From Acestrorhynchus altus (Eukaryota; Chordata; Actinopteri; Characiformes; Acestrorhynchidae), in contig CM067521.1 in NCBI GenBank assembly GCA_034509495.1, positions 24,890,540 through 24,954,539 of the forward strand: 64,000 bases of DNA, in the 5' to 3' direction. The notes under the pieces were generated by a model. It saw only the letters and a list, made by a program, of their open reading frames with translations, searched no databases and was not told where the DNA came from. A program made the position numbers and the translations under genes. Shown here piece after piece: positions 34,945 to 45,903 of the stretch. How positions within the stretch are numbered: position 1 is the first letter of the stretch; each line of letters starts with the position of its first letter.

Positions 34945-35825
34945 CAAACTGTTGTTTGTGCCAGTTTTTCCTCTGCTCTTTTTTTCCCTCTTTGGAAAGC
35001 ACTGCTTAGCTGAGGTGCCATTTCTCATGCCTGGTTGCATCTGCTCTACAGCCTACGCTCCGTGCTACTGATATCTCTTATTGCCAATCTCCACTAGCCT
35101 ATCTGTCAGCTACATTTCAACTGGTGTTCTCTCTCCATAAAGCAGGTGTTCAAAGGGACTCTGTCACCCCGTCTCACTCCATCGAGTGCTGCTTATTTTT
35201 TTGGTGGATTTCCAGACATCAAGACCCTCCAAGCCCTCCTCCTCCTCTCCGTCTCTCTAGTGTAAAGTGCTGGATAAATGTAGACAATGTTCTTGCTGGT
35301 GTTAAAGTGGCTGCACTCGCAGGGGTCTGACGCTGCTGAGAGCCAGAGAGGCTGAGGCACCGCTCCCTCTCCTTTCATCTCCGCATCTCCAGAAAACAGA
35401 CGGGTAGAGAATGCAGAAGCCCCAAAGTGTGCCCTGTCATTTCATCTGCCCGTTGTTACAATGACGTGACCACAAGTGCAATGCGCCTTTGTAGTACCTG
35501 CGCAAACATCATGCCTAGATGTTATTTTTGGGTCTTTTTCATCACGGTGTCATAATAAGCGTCTCTCTGTTCCTCTGTTGCAGTTGCACGTTTCTAGCTG
35601 GGGTGAGGAACACAGCCGAAATGTGTGACAGTTGTTTTGCACAAGAAGAGTGAGAATGTGATCATTGTGGAACTTGCTGGAAGAGTGAGAATTCTACCGT
35701 TTGACAGATGAATGTCACGATTTCTAGGAGGGAAGAGCATGATCGTTCTAGAACTTAACAGTCCCATTTTTGTCTTTGTGGAGACGTCCAACTAATCAGT
35801 GTGTGGAGGCTCTGTGGTCAGCACC
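34945..35825. other. Intronic sequence, no element recognised
   Basis: No gene was found. A 19-nt exon-like unit at 35584-35602, with a strong acceptor and a GTGAGG donor, is noted in the findings. An aagagtgagaa word recurs at 35645 and 35682. Confidence 0.4.
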
Positions 35826-35829
35826 AATA

Positions 35830-36165
35830 GTTTGTCACTGGAGTCCTGGTGTCATGGCGAAGGTGCAATTGTGTACGATGTCAGATCATCTTTGATCTTC
35901 ATTACAGACACTAACAGATCAACGTTATGTTAATGAGGTTCTGCAACCAGTGGTTCTACCTTTTCTGAACACACACTCCGGTGCTCTATTCCAACAGGAC
36001 GACGCTCGTCCACACACTGCTGCCGTCTCAAGATCTTGCCTTGAAGACACAGATACTACGCCGTGGTCGGTCTCGTCTCCAGACCTGTCCCTGATTGAAA
36101 ATGTGTGGATGCTATTGGACGCTCCATCAACACTCCACCCCTACCACACCAGAATTCTAATCTCG
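35830..36165 (+). pseudogene. Tc1-like transposase remnant, family T2, copy 3
   Basis: The plus frame from 35950 reads VLPFLNTHSGALFQQDDARP, then HTAAVSRSCLEDTD, and later SPDLSLIENVWMLLDAPSTL. It is close to the 19-kb copy (which has FQHDDARPHTA). Upstream, RSSLIFITDT is readable in another frame, so at least one frameshift is present. N-terminus, first catalytic Asp and both ends are not recognisable. Confidence 0.7.
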
Positions 36166-36296
36166 ACAGATGAAAATGACCATGTTTTTCAGCTTATTTA
36201 CTTTAATCGTGTTTATGAAATATTTATCACATCCTGATATTGAATGTGGTGCTGCTGCCTGGACTTACAGGAAACGTACTTTACGACCCATTCATT

Positions 36297-36298
<2 letters not shown>

Positions 36299-36338
<40 letters not shown>
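36299..36338. repeat. (GT)n microsatellite
   Basis: About 20 GT units. Confidence 0.95.
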
Positions 36339-36339
<1 letters not shown>

Positions 36340-36821
36340 AGAGGTGGTCTGCTACCCAGTTAGTCCTCTTATTGATTTCTGACATTTGACTCATGATGTG
36401 CTCATTTGTGTCTTAATGTTGTAATGAATGGAAGCAGATTCAAAGCAGTCTGTTCTGCTGGTCGGTCTCATGAATGCAGTAATCAGTGCACCTTCTGGCT
36501 TCCTGCTCCGAGGACGTCTGGAGAGGCTCCTCCACACAGACGGTTTGGAAAGGAACAATGAAGGGCAGAGGATAATGGCTTTAAGTCGTTTGTAAAGCTG
36601 CTGTTCACTAACCGAAGCGTCGGCCTCCTGTTTGACGTATTTATGGGCAGCGACGGTGTTTCTCGTTTTGATGAGCGAGCAGAGGAACAGTTACTAATGT
36701 GTCTTTGCCGGAGTTGTGTCCCCAGACTCGGAGCAACAGTAAATGACTATTGATTGTGGACTCTGAGAGCGAGGGTCGTTGGCCCACTAAATACTAACTC
36801 TGTTTTGGGGCTATTATTAGT

Positions 36822-37014
36822 GCCTCTCTCTCTCTGTTCCCCCATCTCTCTCTTTTTCTCTCTTTCTGTCTCTCTCTAGCTCAGCCTTTATTTCTCCCTG
36901 ACCCTCTTACTGTCTCCATCTCTTTCACCCCCCCTTCTCTCTCTGTCTTTCTCTCTGTCTCCTCTCTGTCTCTCTCCCTCTGTTCTCTCTCTGTTCTCTC
37001 CCTCTCTTTGTCTT

Positions 37015-37053
<39 letters not shown>

Positions 37054-37058
37054 CCCCA
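36822..37058. repeat. CT-rich polypyrimidine tract
   Basis: Nearly 240 bases of CT-rich sequence, with a pure CT run at 37019-37050, ending in gctccccag. The Arg/Glu-rich minus-strand frames (about 76 codons) are its translation. Its end could act as a splice acceptor tract (see next entry). Confidence 0.9.
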
Positions 37059-37059
37059 G

Positions 37060-37073
37060 TGGCCATGAAGAAG
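37060..37073 (+). other. Candidate 14-nt micro-exon or pseudo-exon
   Basis: A very strong acceptor (long CT tract, then ctccccag ending 37059) is followed by tggccatgaagaag and a perfect GTAAGT donor (37074-37079). After exon 2 it would read G|TG GCC ATG AAG AAG, that is V-A-M-K-K. Fourteen bases would shift the frame of a standard exon 3, so it would have to be an alternative or non-productive exon, or simply a decoy. Inference from sequence only. Confidence 0.2.
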
Positions 37074-37287
37074 GTAAGTGGTCTGCAATAACAAATGCAT
37101 TTTGCCAAAGCAGGCCATTATCTAAAAAGGTGAGCTGACCACTGTGACTAGACACTAATAGGCACCGGGATGCTTATCAGTTCAAATTAAGAGGACGACG
37201 CTGGCAGATAATTGTTTTTGACAATCCATGGCTGCCTGTGATGAACTCTCTCAAGAGAGGGTAGATAGTGTGCTCTTCTCCCTGGAG

Positions 37288-37289
<2 letters not shown>

Positions 37290-37337
<48 letters not shown>
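37290..37337. repeat. (GT)n microsatellite
   Basis: About 24 GT units. Confidence 0.95.
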
Positions 37338-37341
<4 letters not shown>

Positions 37342-37519
37342 CATAACTGTGAAATTAAAAGTCTTGGATTGAACTGAACAACCAGAAGAAAGGGAGCTTT
37401 CTCCTGACATACAGAAGAACCAGATCACAGAACTTGGTTTCAGGATGACATAAAGCAGATCCATTGAAAAGGAATTGTAATGATATCCCACTTGTTTCCT
37501 AACAGAGGATTCCTGAGTC

Positions 37520-37588
37520 TAGAACATGACAGATGAATGAGAGAGCTCTAGAACATGACAGATGAATGAGAGAGCTCTAGAACATGAC
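37520..37588. repeat. 29-bp tandem repeat, about 2.4 copies
   Basis: The word agaacatgaca begins at 37521, 37550 and 37579, each followed by gatgaatgagagagctct except the last, which is truncated. Confidence 0.9.
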
Positions 37589-37589
37589 A

Positions 37590-38535
37590 TTTAAACCTGC
37601 ATTACAGGGGAATTTCATAGCAGCTGTACGTTTCTTACAGAGACTGAACACTCTACAGACTGTTGTTGGGGCAGCGTGGGCACTGTGGGCACAGTGGGCA
37701 GAGAGGGCAGCTGATGGGAGAAAATGGTGCACAGAAGTGTCTACAGTCATATGTGCAGACAGCCGACGAAGACGGTAGTGACAGGGTCCTGATATCCATG
37801 TCCAGATCTTGTGGGTGGAACATTTATTGTCTGTTGTCCCCAGACTTGTCCTGCAGACTTGTGTAAAGACAGGGAAGACGGTCTGCTTTGTTTTCTGGGC
37901 TCTTATATGAAGCGCCGAGTGAAAATAAGATTATGGTAATATTTCCTCGTTCTCTTCACCTGCACACTGTGGGCATGTTTAACGAGATGTTCTTCTTTGT
38001 CGGAGCGCTGTCATACCCGAGAAATCGGCTGTTTCTCTCGGCCCTCGCAAATCTGTCTTACAGCACTGTGACTCAGAGCCCACTTTACACCAAAATAATG
38101 GAAACACTCGAGTTCCTGACGAATACCAATGATCTGGAAGCAGGTTCTGTTGCTAAATGTTCTTTTGCTCGGCCACAAAAACGTCTATTTTAATTGCCCT
38201 CCTTTAACAGGGCAATTCAGTGCTGTTGAGCGGTTCTGTTATATAACCAAACCCACAGTCTTCATTTCTGTGTTTCAGAGACGCGTTACTTTAAAGAAAC
38301 AAGTCACTAATAAGCATGTGGTGACTAGTTCCATGTGTGCATGCTTGCTGAAGCTCTCGTGGTTCCACATGATGGTAGAAAACACAGTGGAACAAAGAAA
38401 GCTCTGCATTCGGATCCATTTTCCTACCAACACGGACATGCACTTATAAAAGTGGGCCAGGTGCGGTTGCCAGATACTTATATTTAACGTAAATGCAAAA
38501 TGTAAACATGCTCATGGTCCCACTGTGCTGCACAC
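37590..38535. other. Intronic sequence, no element recognised
   Basis: A short direct repeat of gggcacagtgggcagagag type lies at 37676-37705. Frames of 64-106 codons have no known content. Confidence 0.4.
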
Positions 38536-38540
38536 AGGAA

Positions 38541-38563
38541 TGTGTCCTCTGCATTTAACCCAT

Positions 38564-38617
<54 letters not shown>

Positions 38618-38752
38618 GTGATTTTACACACTAGCGGGCAGTGAGCACACTTGCCTGGAGTGCTGCCTTACTCAAGGGCATTTCAGTCACGTCTTACCAG
38701 TTCAGGGAATGGAACCAACAACCTTCCAGTCACAAGGCCATCAGTTGCTCTA
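38541..38752 (-). repeat. SINE family A, copy 2, with (CA)n
   Basis: Plus-strand text starts tgtcctctgcatttaaccca, carries a CA tract (38567-38613), then gcgggcagtgagcacacttg, cagttcagggaatggaacca and ccttccagtcacaaggcc. This is the same plan as the 7.6-kb copy, read from its 3' end, so the element lies on the minus strand. Confidence 0.6.
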
Positions 38753-38776
38753 AAAAAAAGTGTTGTGATTGATATA

Positions 38777-39296
38777 CAGGGGTTGGACAATGAAACTGAA
38801 ACACCCGGTTTTAGATAACAATAATTGATTATTATGGTGAACTAGGGCCTCCTTTTGCAGCCAATACAGCGTCAGTTCGTCTCGGGAAGGACATTTTTTG
38901 GATACAATCCGGGTTAACACCCCAAAATCCCTTTCAGACAGCGTCCTCTTGCGTCCACAGTTGATCCTGTTGGATGTGGTTGGTCCTTCTTGGTGGTGCT
39001 GACGTTACCCTGGATACCGTGGCTCTTGATACATCACAAATACTTGCTGTCTTGGTCACAGATGCGGCAGCAAGACGTGCACCAACAATGTGTCCTCTTT
39101 TGAACTCTGGTATGTCCCCCATAATGTTGTGTTCATTGCAAAATTTTGAGCTAAACTGTGCTCTTACCTGCTGATTGAACCTTCACACTCTGCTCTTACT
39201 GGAGCAATTAATGATTGACCACCAGGCTGCTCCAATTTAGCCATGAAACCTCCCTCAATACAATGACAGCTGTTCAGTTTCATTGTCCAATCCCTG
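38777..39296 (-). mobile_element. Tc1/mariner deletion derivative, family D1, copy 1
   Basis: The inverted ends caggggttggacaatgaaac and gtttcattgtccaatccctg enclose 520 bp, with a TA on the left flank (38775-38776). On the minus strand the start of a transposase survives: MGDIPEFKRGHIVGARLA, then SVTKTASICDVSRATVSRV, a typical helix-turn-helix. The catalytic part is missing: the reading passes directly to a short tail (RIVSKKCPSRRTDAVLAAKG in mixed frame). A second copy with the same internal structure is at 61.1-61.5 kb. Confidence 0.7.
38934..39122 (-). pseudogene. Transposase N-terminal fragment (helix-turn-helix)
   Basis: A 62-codon frame within the D1 element carries the DNA-binding helix-turn-helix (residues about 5-42: FKRGHIVGARL...ICDVSRATVSRV). 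After about residue 45 the sequence no longer looks like a complete transposase and it stops. No catalytic Asp residues remain, so it cannot move the element alone. Confidence 0.65.
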
Positions 39297-39299
39297 TGT

Positions 39300-40595
39300 G
39301 TGTGTAAATATATATTATTATATAGAAATAAACATTTCTGATTATATACAGTATTTAATACCATAGCAATCTGTTAGAGATATGAGAGGGTATCATCTCA
39401 TCCACCTCTAAACCAGCACTGTCCACACTGACCCACCACTCAACCACTAGTTTAACAATTAGAATGAGTTCACACAACATATACAGTAACCATGTGGCCA
39501 CTTCTGGGTCAGTATCGTGGGATACTATGAAATTCGGGATGTGGCGCAGGTTTGGGCCGTGTTGATATTCCTGTCGGGGTAAGTTCACCAGTGTCGATAC
39601 TGGTTTTCCTGAAAAGTAAAGCCCGTGTCAGTCAGTGTTACATGGCAAAAAATAAATCATTGCTGCTGTGCATATGGCTGCCATGGGGCAACTGCGTAAT
39701 GGGTTGATGAAATTAGACGCTTGTTATGGAGTAGACGTTAGGGGAGTGCTGGTGCAATGCTTAGCCAGCTTCCTGTCTTCTCTCATTATGGATCTTTGGC
39801 CTGATGTTCAGTGAGCTCATTGTGGATCTCAGTGTGAGTATATATGACACACACACACACACACACATGACTGACAGCGTTCAGTAGATAAACCTGACTG
39901 GTGCTGTGTGTTGTGGCTCTGAGGACATCGTTTATTAACTGATAAATATTATTGTACGGAGTCGTTTGCAGACTGACTCGCTGTTTCCCGTACTGGCTGA
40001 AGAAGGAGGGTCGGTGGAGCCCAGGCGACAGCGACAGAGGCCGAGGGAGGAACAAACAGAGGAGCAGTCGGTGGCTTCTTATGCAAGCTGATGTCATGGC
40101 AGATTAGAGAGCTGAGAGGTCACAATGAAAGCGAGCTGAATAGTCATTAAGACTGTTCAGACTGTTCCCAGGCCGGATAGAACAAAGTGGAATTTTACAC
40201 TTATTTACATCCACCATCATCACAAAGCAGCTCTACTGAAGTCCAGGTCCAACCCCCCTACTTAGCAAACCACCAGAACCTCCTCCAGGGGTAAAAGTCA
40301 AAAGTAGAAGCCCTCCTCCTGAGGTCAAAAAGCTCCCCTTCTCAAATCCCCCATCTGGGCATCAGGGTGACCGACTGGTCTACTAGGTGTACCGACTGGC
40401 ATGCTGGCATTGCGTGTGTTTGTATTTAGTGTTTGTGGAACCGGGCAGATCCTGGCATATTTTAATGGTTCGGAAAAAAAATACATATATATTTGCTAGT
40501 TCCAGTTCCCAAACCCCGTTATCATCACTGTCCCCATCACACACTATGATCTTCATTAGGATGCTCCTCTGATACATATGACGTCAACCACCTCC
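39300..40595. other. Intronic sequence with a short (CA)n
   Basis: A CA microsatellite is at 39847-39868. The rest shows no gene and no recognised transposon. Confidence 0.45.
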
Positions 40596-40599
40596 TGTA

Positions 40600-40775
40600 T
40601 TCGAGCATTTGCAATGTGGGTAGAGAGCGCCATCTACCCAACCAGAGAGGGAAAGCAGGCCAATTTCGCTCTCCCTCCGACTTCGGCTGCCAATGGCAAG
40701 CAGCATGACCCGGGATTCCAATCTGCGCTCCTCGGATCGTAGAGGTAGTGATTTAGAACATGTACAAAGCGCCCT
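40600..40775 (-). repeat. tRNA-derived SINE, family B, copy 2
   Basis: In reverse complement this repeats the core of the 1.9-kb copy: gattggaatcccgggtcatg, ctgcttgccattggcag, gagagcgaaattggcctgct and gtagatggcgctctc. The region around the B-box is the best conserved. Confidence 0.6.
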
Positions 40776-40779
40776 CTGG

Positions 40780-42238
40780 TGGTCTCAGTGTGTCATTGGG
40801 CAGATCCAGGCACGTCAGCTGTTTCACATTGTACTTTTCCCCCCATTGTATATCGTCATATATTGTGCAGGATATGATTTTTTCTGTCCATCACTCAAGC
40901 CCTACATGATGTGTCCAGCCAGAACTGTCCTCACAGGAGTCCAGTGCTACACAGGTGTTCCAGTAAAATGCCAGTGGACTCCTGTTTAGTATGACCTAGG
41001 AAATCACTAACATACTGAACTTCAATTGTACTTTTCTACTCGAAGCTTTTGGAACATTGGCCTTATCCATTTTTTATGAGAATCCACTTCATTTTAAGGA
41101 CACTAATAATATAAAATCCATTATTTCTGAATGGAAAGTTAATGAGAATGAACTACTGATCAGGTAATTAAAAATTACTATTACTTTCTGCAGTTTTAAG
41201 TCCACAGGCAGTTCATTAGACTGCAAATATTCCAAGCCAGGTTGTCCTAAAGGCTTATTACTATTTTTGAACTTTTTTATTATTAAAATTAATTTTATTG
41301 GATAGTGCTTATAGTACATCCAGAAGCTCTAAGGACTGCTCATGAAGCTTATTCAGAAATAACGTGGCCCACGTCCTGGCCTCAGTGCTGAGGTTTTACA
41401 GATTCAGAAGTTCCCAACAACTTCACCACTTTATTATTTAGATTTCTTCTCTTTCAGCTGCACGCAAGCAATAAAGCTACACGTTAAGGATTGTGTTGAT
41501 GTCCTCTCGGTGTGCGTTAACCGTATCTGATTTATCCGTCCTGACGTTTCAGGAGTGGAAACCCACTCCCCCGTGCAAAGCAAGCCAGAGCACAGGTTGT
41601 CAGCAATGGCGGTCTGTGACAAATTTAATGTCTGTCATGTTTGGATAATGATCAGAGTTAATTAAGGGCTCTAAAAAGCCTGTCGGTTTTAATTAGCATT
41701 GTGCTGCACTGCTCTGCTCAGCCAGACATGCAGATAAGGCTTTCACAGATGAACGCTGGTCTACAATCTGCAACATGAAGATTCTCGGCTTTATCTCACG
41801 TCCTGCATAAAAGTCAAATTGGGGGCGAAAATGAATGGAGTGCGTCTTTCAGGCCTATAAGACGAGCTTAAATTGAAATTTCTCTGAAGAATCGCAGTCG
41901 GTCGGTTCGCTTAAAGAGATGCAGGATGCGTCGGGTTTGTGTCGCCGGAAAACACTTGTCCACTTTGTTGAGCAGGTGGCTTTGGTCAGGAAAAAGGTTA
42001 ATGTGTGGCACGCAAGAAAGGCATTTATATGAAATTGATGGACACTCTGTTATTACAAGTGGTGATCATCAGGGTCCGAGCAATTCGGTCCTCAAACTGG
42101 TCCTCGGGGTCCTCCAGAGAGTCCACGTTTCTGCTCTGTGTATGTTGAGCCCTATGATTTCTGAGATGTGGAGAATGTATAAAAACAGATTTCAGGTATA
42201 AAGGCAAAATTACGATACAACAATCGTACACTCATCTC
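40780..42238. other. Intronic sequence, no element recognised
   Basis: No gene was found. The part 41640-41900 is unique-looking, with taattaa/ttaattagc homeodomain-like words; possible conserved non-coding sequence, unproven. Confidence 0.4.
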
Positions 42239-42240
42239 CT

Positions 42241-42560
42241 TCACCGTCGTCTCCGTGGGCTGCCACACGTCTCCCAGCGGTTCTGCTGCTCTTGGAAGCA
42301 GCACTGGAACGCCTGTTTTGAGGTGACCTGCAGTTGGTTCATCGCGTTCTTGTCTTTAAACTGAAACCTGTTTCCTTTCAGAGGCATTTTCAGCTTTAGG
42401 GAAAAGCCAGAAGTCACACGGAGCTGTGTGGGGAGAGTAGGGAGCCTGAAGAAGCACAGTTTCTTCACTTCTATCTTATTGTGATGAGCTGCCAAACTGC
42501 CCACAGGTCCAGCGTCCCACAATGTCATGAAGAGTTTCCTGGCTAAACACACATGTCCTG
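42241..42560 (-). pseudogene. Mariner transposase relic (C-terminal part)
   Basis: On the minus strand one frame gives PYSPHTAPCDFWLFPK, the mariner signature around the last catalytic Asp (family form Y-S-P-D-L-A-P-C-D-F-x-L-F-P). A second frame continues with LKLKMPLKGNRFQ and later QAFQCCFQEQQNRWETC, the typical mariner C-terminal end (F-Q-x-C-F-x-x-W-x-x-R-W-x-x-C). The catalytic Asp of S-P-D is His here, and at least one frameshift separates the halves. Unrelated to the Tc1 families elsewhere in the window. Dead copy. Confidence 0.7.
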
Positions 42561-42564
42561 CATC

Positions 42565-43650
42565 AGGCTCCTCCCTGAAATGAAGCAGATTTGTGTTTTA
42601 TGTGTGTAAACATCTAAAATATTACATATTAAAAAACAGATTGTTTCCAATGTTATTAATCAGTCTCCATTGATTTGATTAAAAATGACAAAATGACACA
42701 AAACACGTTAAAATTGAAACCTTAAAATCTAAACAGGAACAACAACAAATTTGGAAAAAGAACAAATAAACCTAATTAGTGAAATTAATTAGTCATAACT
42801 GGTTTAATTAAATGTTATTGTGATTTTTGATGTTTTTCCCTTTTTGCCATAATGTCAATCTGACAGTTCTGCACATCGCATTTGTTTCCTGATGAATGGA
42901 CCAATAGAAACGCTCCAAAAGTGATTCCAAACATTTTTATTGGATTTAATTCCAATGCTTTTAAAGTTGCGATTTTGGAGCCATGTGGTTTTGTTCCGAC
43001 TGTGATGATACCGAGCTTTCACTACAACCCTCGTGTTGTTACTCATACTTGTTGGATGTGAGATCAGTCGTTGTCTTCTCAGCTTTCTTCTTGGGTTTAA
43101 ACCTCAGCCAGAGTCACACTGAGGCTTTGTTATCTCAGATATGTTCAGGTATGGACGGTTGTATTTTCTGGCCTGAGGGGACAGCTTCAGAAGGTCGGTA
43201 GATGTGAGGAGCACAGTGGCAGAAAAATGGACCTCTACAGCCCCGCCTGACCCTGCAGGCAGAGGAGAGGGACAGGTCAACGATGACGGACGTCTCCGTG
43301 TCTGGCTGTTCCCAAAATGGCCCGCAGTGAAAAGCCTGACGGTAAATTGAAGTTGACGTTCAGCGTTAAGCAGATGTAACTAAATCTGTTTGTCTCTGAT
43401 TCAGACATACATTTGAATCCGCTGCTACAAATGTTAAGTGATGTATTGGAGTTCTTTTCCTGCTGGGACACTGAGGACGAGAACACCTGGAGCAAAAATT
43501 GTTGAAGAATAAAAACATGACTATTTTGGTTGAACAAATTTTCTGTAGTTAAATTTAGCTTATTTTTATTTGAATTATATGTAAAAAGTATGTTTTGTAA
43601 GTAAATAATTTAACGTGAAGCTGTATCTATATCGTGTCCAGTTAAAGAAT
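42565..43650. other. Intronic sequence, no element recognised
   Basis: AT-rich in 42600-42850. The remainder has short frames only. Confidence 0.4.
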
Positions 43651-43654
43651 ATTT

Positions 43655-43770
43655 ACAGGCACGGTGGTTTGGCCTCTCAGCGCTGAAGCCTATTTGTTCT
43701 GGAGTTTTTGTTCTCAGGTTCTCTGTGGGTTCCACGTCCCCACCGTCCACCTCAGCTTCTCACTGGTGTA
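43655..43770 (+). repeat. SINE family C-like fragment
   Basis: It begins ggcacggtggtttggcctc and goes through tctggagtttttgttctcag to gtgggttccacgtccccac, following the order of the A-box/body words of the fish SINE seen at 18.3 kb (ggcacggtgg...ttctcc...ggttcc). Strongly diverged. Confidence 0.4.
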
Positions 43771-43930
43771 TGTTGATTCAGTGCAGGTTGTAAACCATTG
43801 TTTTCTACATTGTGGTGCCAAATAAATTTTATTCCATTTTTATTATGGATTAATCTGCTTTTCTCAATGAAATGACTTTTACTCTGAAAATGATCTTTGT
43901 TTGTATGCATTTGTCCATATTTGGACAAAA

Positions 43931-44014
43931 TAAACACTGTATGATGATCATCAGACCAAAACTGGTATTGGCTTATCCATTGCACAATGAAAGCTTTCAT
44001 GCTTGTCATTAAAT
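43931..44014. repeat. Left flanking direct repeat of the 44-kb minisatellite
   Basis: The words aacactgtatgatgatcatc, accaaaactggtattggct and ttgcacaatgaaagctttc recur with few differences at 45449-45535, immediately right of the array. Confidence 0.8.
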
Positions 44015-44021
44015 AGTAGCA

Positions 44022-45435
44022 TGGGTGTAGGTGTGAGTAGTATGGGTGTAGGTGTGGTTAGTAGTGTGTAGGTGCGTTATGGTGTAGGTGTGATGACTAT
44101 GGGTGTAGGTGTGGTTAGTAGTGTGTAGGTGCATTATAGTGTAGGTGTGATTAGTATGGGTGTAGGTGTGGTTAGTAGTGTGTAGGTGCATTATGGTGTA
44201 GGTGTGGTTAGTATGGGGTAGGCATGGTTAGTAGTGTGTAGGTGTGATTACTGTGGGTGTAGGTGTGGTTAGTAGTCTGTAGGTGCATTATGGTGTAGGT
44301 GTGGTTAGTATGGGGTAGGCGTGGTTAGTAGTGTGTAGGTGTGATTAGTATGTGTGTAGGTGTGGTTAGTAGTGTGTAGGTGCATTATAGGTAGGTGTGA
44401 TTAGTATGGGTGTAGGTGTGGTTCGTATTGTGTAGGCGTGTTATGGTGTATGTGTGATTGCTATGGGTGTAGGTGTGGTTAGTAGTGTGTAGGTGTGATT
44501 ACTATGGGTGTAGGTGTGATTAGTATGGGGTAGGTGTGGTTAGTAGTGTGTAGGTGCATTATAGTGTAGGTGTGATTAGTATGGGTGTAGGTGTGGTTAG
44601 TAGTGTGTAGGTGCGTTATGGTGTAGGTGTGATTACTATGGGTGTAGGTATGGTTAGTAGTGTGTAGGTGTGATTAATATGGGTGTAGGTGTGGTTAGTA
44701 GTGTGTAGGTGCATTATGGTGTAGGTGTGGTTAGTATGGGGTAGGTGTGGTTAGTAGTGTGTAGGTGCGTTATGGTGTAGGTGTGATTAGTATGGGTGTA
44801 GGTGTGGTTAGTAGTTGTATAGGTGCCATTAGTATTTTGTAGGTGTGGTTTGTAGGGTGTAGGTGTGGTTAGTATTGTGTAGGTGTGGTTAGTAGTGTGT
44901 AGGTGCATTATAGTGTAGGTGTGGTGTTAGTAGTGTGTAGGTGCGTTATGGTGTAGGTGTGATTACTATGGGTGTAGGTGTGGTTAGTAGTGTAGGCGTG
45001 TTATGGTGTAAGTGTGATTACTATGGGTGTAGGTGTGGTTAGTAGTGTGTAGGTGCATTGTGGTGTAGGTGTGGTTAGTATAGGGTAGGTGTGGTTAGTA
45101 GTGTGTAGGTGCATTATAGTGTAGGTGTGATTAGTATGGGTGTAGGTGTGGTTAGTAGTGTGTAGGTGCGTTATGGTGTAGGTGTGATTAGTATGGGTGT
45201 AGGTGTGGTTAGTAGTGTGTAGGTGCCATTAGTATTTTGTAGGTGTGGTTATTATGGGTGTAGGTGTGGTTAGTATTGTGTAGGTGTGGTTAGTATGGGG
45301 TAGGTGTGGTTAGTAGTGTGTAGGTGTGTTATGGGTGTAGGTGTGGTTAGTATGGGTGTAGGTGTGGTTAGTAGTGTGTAGGTGTGGTTAGGAGGGTGGT
45401 AGGTGTGGTTAGTATGGGGTAGGTGGGGTTTGTTG
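44022..45435. repeat. GT-rich minisatellite, units of about 18-21 bp
   Basis: About 1.4 kb built from variants of gtgtaggtgtggttagta, alternating with gtgtgtaggtgcattatg and gtgtaggtgtgattactatg, giving a higher-order pattern of roughly 57-60 bp. The plus strand is nearly free of C. The minus-strand frames rich in THTYHTYT-like sequence are translations of the repeat, not proteins. Confidence 0.95.
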
Positions 45436-45448
45436 TGGTATTGGGTAG

Positions 45449-45535
45449 ATGAACACTGTATGATGAACATCAAAACCAAAACTGGTATTGGCTGATTATC
45501 CGTTGCACAAAGAAAGCTTTTCATTAAACAAAAAT
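45449..45535. repeat. Right flanking direct repeat of the 44-kb minisatellite
   Basis: It carries gaacactgtatgatgaacat, accaaaactggtattggctg and gttgcacaaagaaagctttt, the second copy of the sequence at 43931-44014, in the same orientation. Confidence 0.8.
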
Positions 45536-45862
45536 CATAATGTATGTACAGTGGGGAAAATAAGTATTTAGTCAGTCACCAATTGTGCAAGTTCTCCCAC
45601 TTAAAAAGATGAGAGAGGCCTGTAATTGACATCATAGGTAGACCTCAACTATGAGAGACAAAATGTGAAAAAAAAATTGAGAAAATCATTTTGTCTGACT
45701 TTTAAAGAATTTATTTGCAAATAATGGTGGAAAATAAGTATTTGGTCAATAACAAACAAGCAAGATTTCTGTCTGTCACAGACCTGTAACTTCTTTTTTA
45801 AGAGGCTCCTCTTTCCCCCACTCATTACCTGTATTAATGGCACCTGTTTGAAGTCGTTAACA

Positions 45863-45870
45863 GTATAAAA
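45863..45870 (+). promoter_or_regulatory. TATA-like box of the Tc1-like element
   Basis: The word tataaaa lies about 40 bases before the transposase ATG (45904), between the left terminal repeat and the coding region, a normal place for the internal promoter of a Tc1 element. Confidence 0.45.
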
Positions 45871-45903
45871 GACACCTCAAACAGTCACACTCCAAACTCC
45901 ACT

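Noticed and set aside
34503..35021. 172-codon minus-strand frame with Thr-His run
   Set aside because: Its centre is the translation of the GT/GA microsatellite at 34866-34940; the rest shows no domain.
36881..37155. Arg/Glu-rich minus-strand frames of about 76 codons
   Set aside because: Direct translation of the CT-rich tract; three overlapping frames show the same simple composition.
44009..45524. Repeated near-identical 15-60-bp units with spacers, examined as a possible CRISPR-like array
   Set aside because: Units are degenerate, with no unique spacers, and the host is a vertebrate; it is a minisatellite.
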